Positions 61,233 through 64,000 of a stretch of DNA of 64,000 nt are shown here, piece by piece. Each line of letters starts with the position of its first letter. Positions within the stretch are counted from its first letter, which is position 1. The notes beneath the pieces are model-generated. The model made no database searches. It was not told the origin of the DNA and worked only from the letters and a program-made list of their open reading frames with translations. Both the position numbers and the translations under genes were made by a program. Source of the stretch: Pseudoips prasinana (Eukaryota; Arthropoda; Insecta; Lepidoptera; Nolidae); contig OX621251.1 of NCBI GenBank assembly GCA_951640165.1, positions 32,574,893 to 32,638,892 on the forward strand, written 5' to 3'.

Positions 61233-61299
61233 AATCGGCTTTGTTTTCTAGAAACATGGCCGACTGATATATTCCTATTTTTGAGATTATCGACCGTTG

Positions 61300-61450
61300 T
61301 CTAATGACTACAGCTTAAGTGCCCTCCGACGCACGGAGGCGATTAGAAATTAAACTACTTCGGTCGCCCATCTATAGACTGACCGCGTGCCTAGTTGCTT
61401 AGCCTCGCCGATCGCTTAAGGGATGATGAGAGCTACTGGCTGTGAGTGTC
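61300..61450 (-). mobile_element. 5S-SINE copy
   Basis: On the - strand 'cgatcggcgaggctaagcaa' and 'atagatgggcgaccg' match the 5S A- and C-box regions. A partial second copy follows at 62030-62122. Confidence 0.75.
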
Positions 61451-61454
61451 TAGC

Positions 61455-62026
61455 CGCCCGCAGTAGGGAATCTAATCCCTGTGTCGCGGGGTACTTTACA
61501 AACATATAGGTAATAAATACTACCCAAATTATAATAATAATAATGTCCTCCTAGCCGAATCCGGCCACGGCGGCCAGTCTCAATAGAGATTAGCCATCTG
61601 CGCGGGACATATTATAGTGCTCAAGTGTGTGCGCAAACACAGGAGCACTTTCTATTCCATCACTCTCATGATCCGATGGGACGCCTAGCGACACGACCGG
61701 AAAGAGTTCAGGCACAGGACCGACGTCTTTACATGCTCTCCGAGGCACGGGGGTATAATACCGCCAACTCCCAAACTTCGGGCTGATGCTGAGATTTTTT
61801 TTTCTTATTACAGAAAAGTCCCAAAATCACTTTTTGGCCCGACCCGGGATTTGAACCCAGGACCTCGTTATCTGCGGGTGAACACGCTACCGCTAGACCA
61901 ACCCAAATTATACCCAGTCTCGGAACAACTAATTATGGGTCACACAAATAGTTATCCGGCGCGGGACTCGAACCCGCGACATGAAGTGGCGAGGCGACTG
62001 TCTTAGCCGTTGCGCCACACGTGCAA
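61455..62026 (-). mobile_element. SINE-D split by SINE-E
   Basis: Left 61455-61533 ('gtgtcgcggggtactttaca') and right 61913-62026 ('gggactcgaacccgcgacat', 'gtggcgaggcgactgtctta'). Confidence 0.85.
61534..61901 (-). mobile_element. SINE-E with 11-bp target duplication
   Basis: Complete copy: TAA-repeat tail, 'ggccacggcggccagtctca', 'cgacacgaccggaaagagtt', reversed B box 'gggatttgaacccaggacct', head 'gctaccgctagacca'. CCCAAATTATA at 61523-61533 and 61902-61912. Confidence 0.9.
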
Positions 62027-62029
62027 TCA

Positions 62030-62122
62030 AAGGTGACCCATCTATAGAATGACCGCATGCCTAGTTGCTTAACCTCGCCGATCGCTTACGTGACAATGAT
62101 AGCAACTGGCTGTGAGTGCATC
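62030..62122 (-). mobile_element. 5S-SINE head fragment
   Basis: 'tgacccatctatagaatgac', 'agttgcttaacctcgccgat'. Confidence 0.65.
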
Positions 62123-62126
62123 AAAG

Positions 62127-62436
62127 TACTTACTTTGAAGCAAAGAAAGTTTTCAAGAATTTTTCACTTAACTCACTTAAGTAAATAATTCTATAAAACT
62201 TTCAGTGCCTATTGTGTACTCATACAATTTAAAAATATATTATTCACATATTCTACGTACCGTATAGTTACAATACTTAGAATACAATAATGAAAACGAT
62301 TAACTTGATAGAATTTAAAGCAGGATTGATTCTAAACTAGAGTTCTACTGAATTCATTGATATGTATTTCCATAAATTAGTTATGTTTAAATTAAACTTT
62401 AGATACATGCGTTAATTGTTGCTAGCTGATTTTCAG
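62127..62436. other. Gap: AT-rich
   Basis: About 310 bp, no supported feature other than the pyrimidine tract and AG that end it. Confidence 0.4.
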
Positions 62437-62560
62437 GTTCACTAGTGTTGCTTACCAACGGGCAAAGTTCCTGAATGATCCGAAGACACTGCAGGAGGCC
62501 CTCAAGCCAGGCTTTCGTGGTCTCCTGGACTTCTGGATGGAACTAAAATGGTTCGAGTAG
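62437..62560 (+). CDS. Candidate terminal exon of unknown gene
   Basis: After a good splice acceptor ('ctagctgattttcag') an open frame gives 40 residues: 'FTSVAYQRAKFLNDPKTLQE', 'ALKPGFRGLLDFWMELKWFE', stop at 62558-62560. GC content and codon use are higher than in the flanks and the frame is clean to its stop. I do not recognise the family. It could be a last exon whose upstream exons lie elsewhere, a host-gene fragment moved by a transposon, or chance. No poly-A signal is obvious nearby. Confidence 0.3.
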
Positions 62561-62889
62561 CCAAACAAGTATCACGCACAATGGCCCAATTGGGAGGCTA
62601 AGTGCGGAAACCTATCGCCCAACTAACTAACAACTACGTAACATCAGGTTCACTAGTCTACTACGCAGGGATAACATATATAGGTGACATGACTTAAGGA
62701 ACTTAAGGAGCAAAAAAAACGCAATACATTTCACAATCATTAAAAACACAATCATCGTTATCATGCCAACCAAATAATGTCCACTGCTGGACAAAAACCT
62801 GCTGAAAAGATCTACGTAATAGAATTGTGTCCATCATTTGGAGGGATGTGCCATAATCATCACGTTTGGCAGACGAGTTGGCAATGGTA

Positions 62890-63404
62890 GTATAATAATA
62901 ATAATAATATCTAGGGACAATGTCACACAGATCATCCTAGCCCCAAACTAAGCAAAGCTTGTACTATGGGTACCAGGCGACGATATACATACTTATATAG
63001 ATAGATAGCCTAGTTGCTAGTGATCCTGCCTACGAAGCTGGTGGTCCCGGGTTCGAATCCCGGTAAGTGCAAATATTTGTGTGATGAGCACGAATATTTG
63101 TTTCTGAGTCATGGATGTTTTCTATATGTATCTAAGTATTTATCTATCTATATAAGTACGTATATCGTCGCCTGGTACCCATAGTACAAGCTTCGCTTAG
63201 TTTGGGGTTAGGATGATCTGTGTGACATTGTCCCCAGATATTATTATTATTATATAGATAGATATACTTAAATACATAGAAAACATCCATGACTCAGAAA
63301 CAAATATTCGTGCTCATCACACAAATATTTGCACTTACCGGGATTCGAACCCTGGACCACCAGCTTCGTAGACAGGAGCACTACCAACTAGGCTACGGTG
63401 ATCG
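62890..63404 (-). mobile_element. SINE-A (-) split by SINE-A (+)
   Basis: 62890-63007 and 63265-63404 form one - strand copy (tail, 'gtactatgggtaccaggcga'; then 'gggattcgaaccctggacca', head). Confidence 0.88.
63008..63250 (+). mobile_element. SINE-A (+) inside SINE-A (-), 14-bp target duplication
   Basis: 'gcctagttgctagtgatcct' to an ATT-repeat tail; TATATAGATAGATA on both sides (62994-63007, 63251-63264). Confidence 0.9.
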
Positions 63405-63636
63405 TCAATAATAATATAATGGTCATAGTACGCTGCTGCCCGGCTTCTGGTACATATTTACTCGGGTTGAATTCTATGCCCATCATGGGATTTGATGGGG
63501 TGGGGATATTCTTTGCCAGCAGCCACACAACTTTTTTTTTTTTTTTCTTTATTAATAAGGGGTTTCGTCCACATGGACACGTCAACCCCATTGTACCCTA
63601 TGCTCTGTTAACACAGTAAACATCTATCTATATCTA

Positions 63637-64000
63637 TCTATACATATAATAAATCTGTAGAAAAATCATTTTTGTACATGAAAAGAAAATCCAAAAAAAA
63701 TAGCCAGGTTATTAAAGGACAACCGATAGAACCCATTTCCAGCATTTTTAGAATTTTTGTCTGTTTGTCTGTTTATATGTTCGGGTATCACGTAAAATAT
63801 ACGAAAGCAATGTAGATAACTTTTATACACAACGATTGAGCGTAACTTGAGGTAACATTTAGTTTTTGTTTTATTGCAATCGGTTCAGTCTATCAAAAGA
63901 TATTAGATTTTAAAATAATCATGGAGAAAAATAACACACATTTCGGTACTTCAAGATGAACTAATGTTTATAGTTGAACTAAACTGTCCGATATATGTCT
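63637..64000 (+). mobile_element. Helitron-like element, runs off the window
   Basis: 5' end TCTATACATATAATAAATC as in the main family, then a different interior ('agccaggttattaaaggaca', 'gaatttttgtctgtttgtct'). The 3' terminus lies beyond the window. Confidence 0.55.

Larger units (their letters stand above)
62756..63540 (-). mobile_element. RT-SINE hosting two nested SINE-A copies
   Basis: Left 62756-62889 ('ccactgctggacaaaaacct', 'catcacgtttggcagacgag') and right 63405-63540 ('gctgctgcccggcttctggt', 'tttgatggggtggggatatt'). Confidence 0.75.

Overview
This window looks like intergenic or heterochromatin-like DNA from a lepidopteran (moth or butterfly) genome. It is AT-rich and almost entirely transposable elements and their remains, of the mix usual in Lepidoptera: short Helitrons ending in CTAG, RTE-like LINE ends with ATG-repeat tails, several tRNA-headed SINEs with TTA/TAA tails, small foldback (MITE-like) elements and a PIF/Harbinger transposon. 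I cannot name the species. I see no convincing host protein-coding gene, rRNA gene or functional tRNA gene. The only host-derived coding sequence is a GC-rich 3' fragment of ribosomal protein P0 near 11.3 kb.

Two elements look complete. (1) 18767-22863 is a two-gene PIF/Harbinger transposon with 23-bp perfect terminal inverted repeats and a TAA target duplication. It has a five-exon transposase gene on the + strand (351 aa predicted, catalytic residues present) and a convergent four-exon Myb/SANT-like gene on the - strand (252 aa predicted). (2) 39196-43741 is a full-length CR1/Jockey-type LINE with a 9-bp target duplication, a TAAA-repeat tail and two uninterrupted ORFs separated by one base (TAA-c-ATG).

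Layout: 0-9 kb holds many Helitrons, including a SINE > Helitron > LINE nest at 2.5-3.8 kb. 9-15 kb holds RTE ends, the RpLP0 fragment, a Helitron nested in a foldback element, and a 5S-rRNA-derived SINE. 15-23 kb is a LINE broken by another LINE and by the Harbinger element. 23-39 kb is a patchwork of RTE ends, SINEs and a broken retroelement ORF with a GKRPDG motif. 39-44 kb is the intact LINE sitting inside an older SINE-like repeat. 44-64 kb holds dense SINEs, foldback elements (one inside another at 50.3-50.6 kb), a 52-bp perfect palindrome, and a three-level SINE nest at 62.8-63.5 kb.

Working family names used below: SINE-A (head TAGCCTAGTTGG, box B GGTTCGAATCC), SINE-B (head GGCGTGGTTGGCAAATG), SINE-C (head TAGTCTAGTGGTTAGTG), SINE-D (head near GTCGCCTCGCC, box B GGGTTCGAGTCCCG), SINE-E (head GGTCTAGCGGTAGC), 5S-SINE (5S rRNA-like head), RT-SINE (a repeat whose 3' end matches the RTE LINE 3' end), R-F10 (LINE-tail-like repeat ending in AATAAAAACCTTTTTTATTTT), R-F9, R-F11, R-F12, R-F13 and R-F16 (unclassified dispersed repeats). 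Boundaries marked by a target duplication or a nested insertion are accurate; other repeat ends are approximate to within tens of bases.
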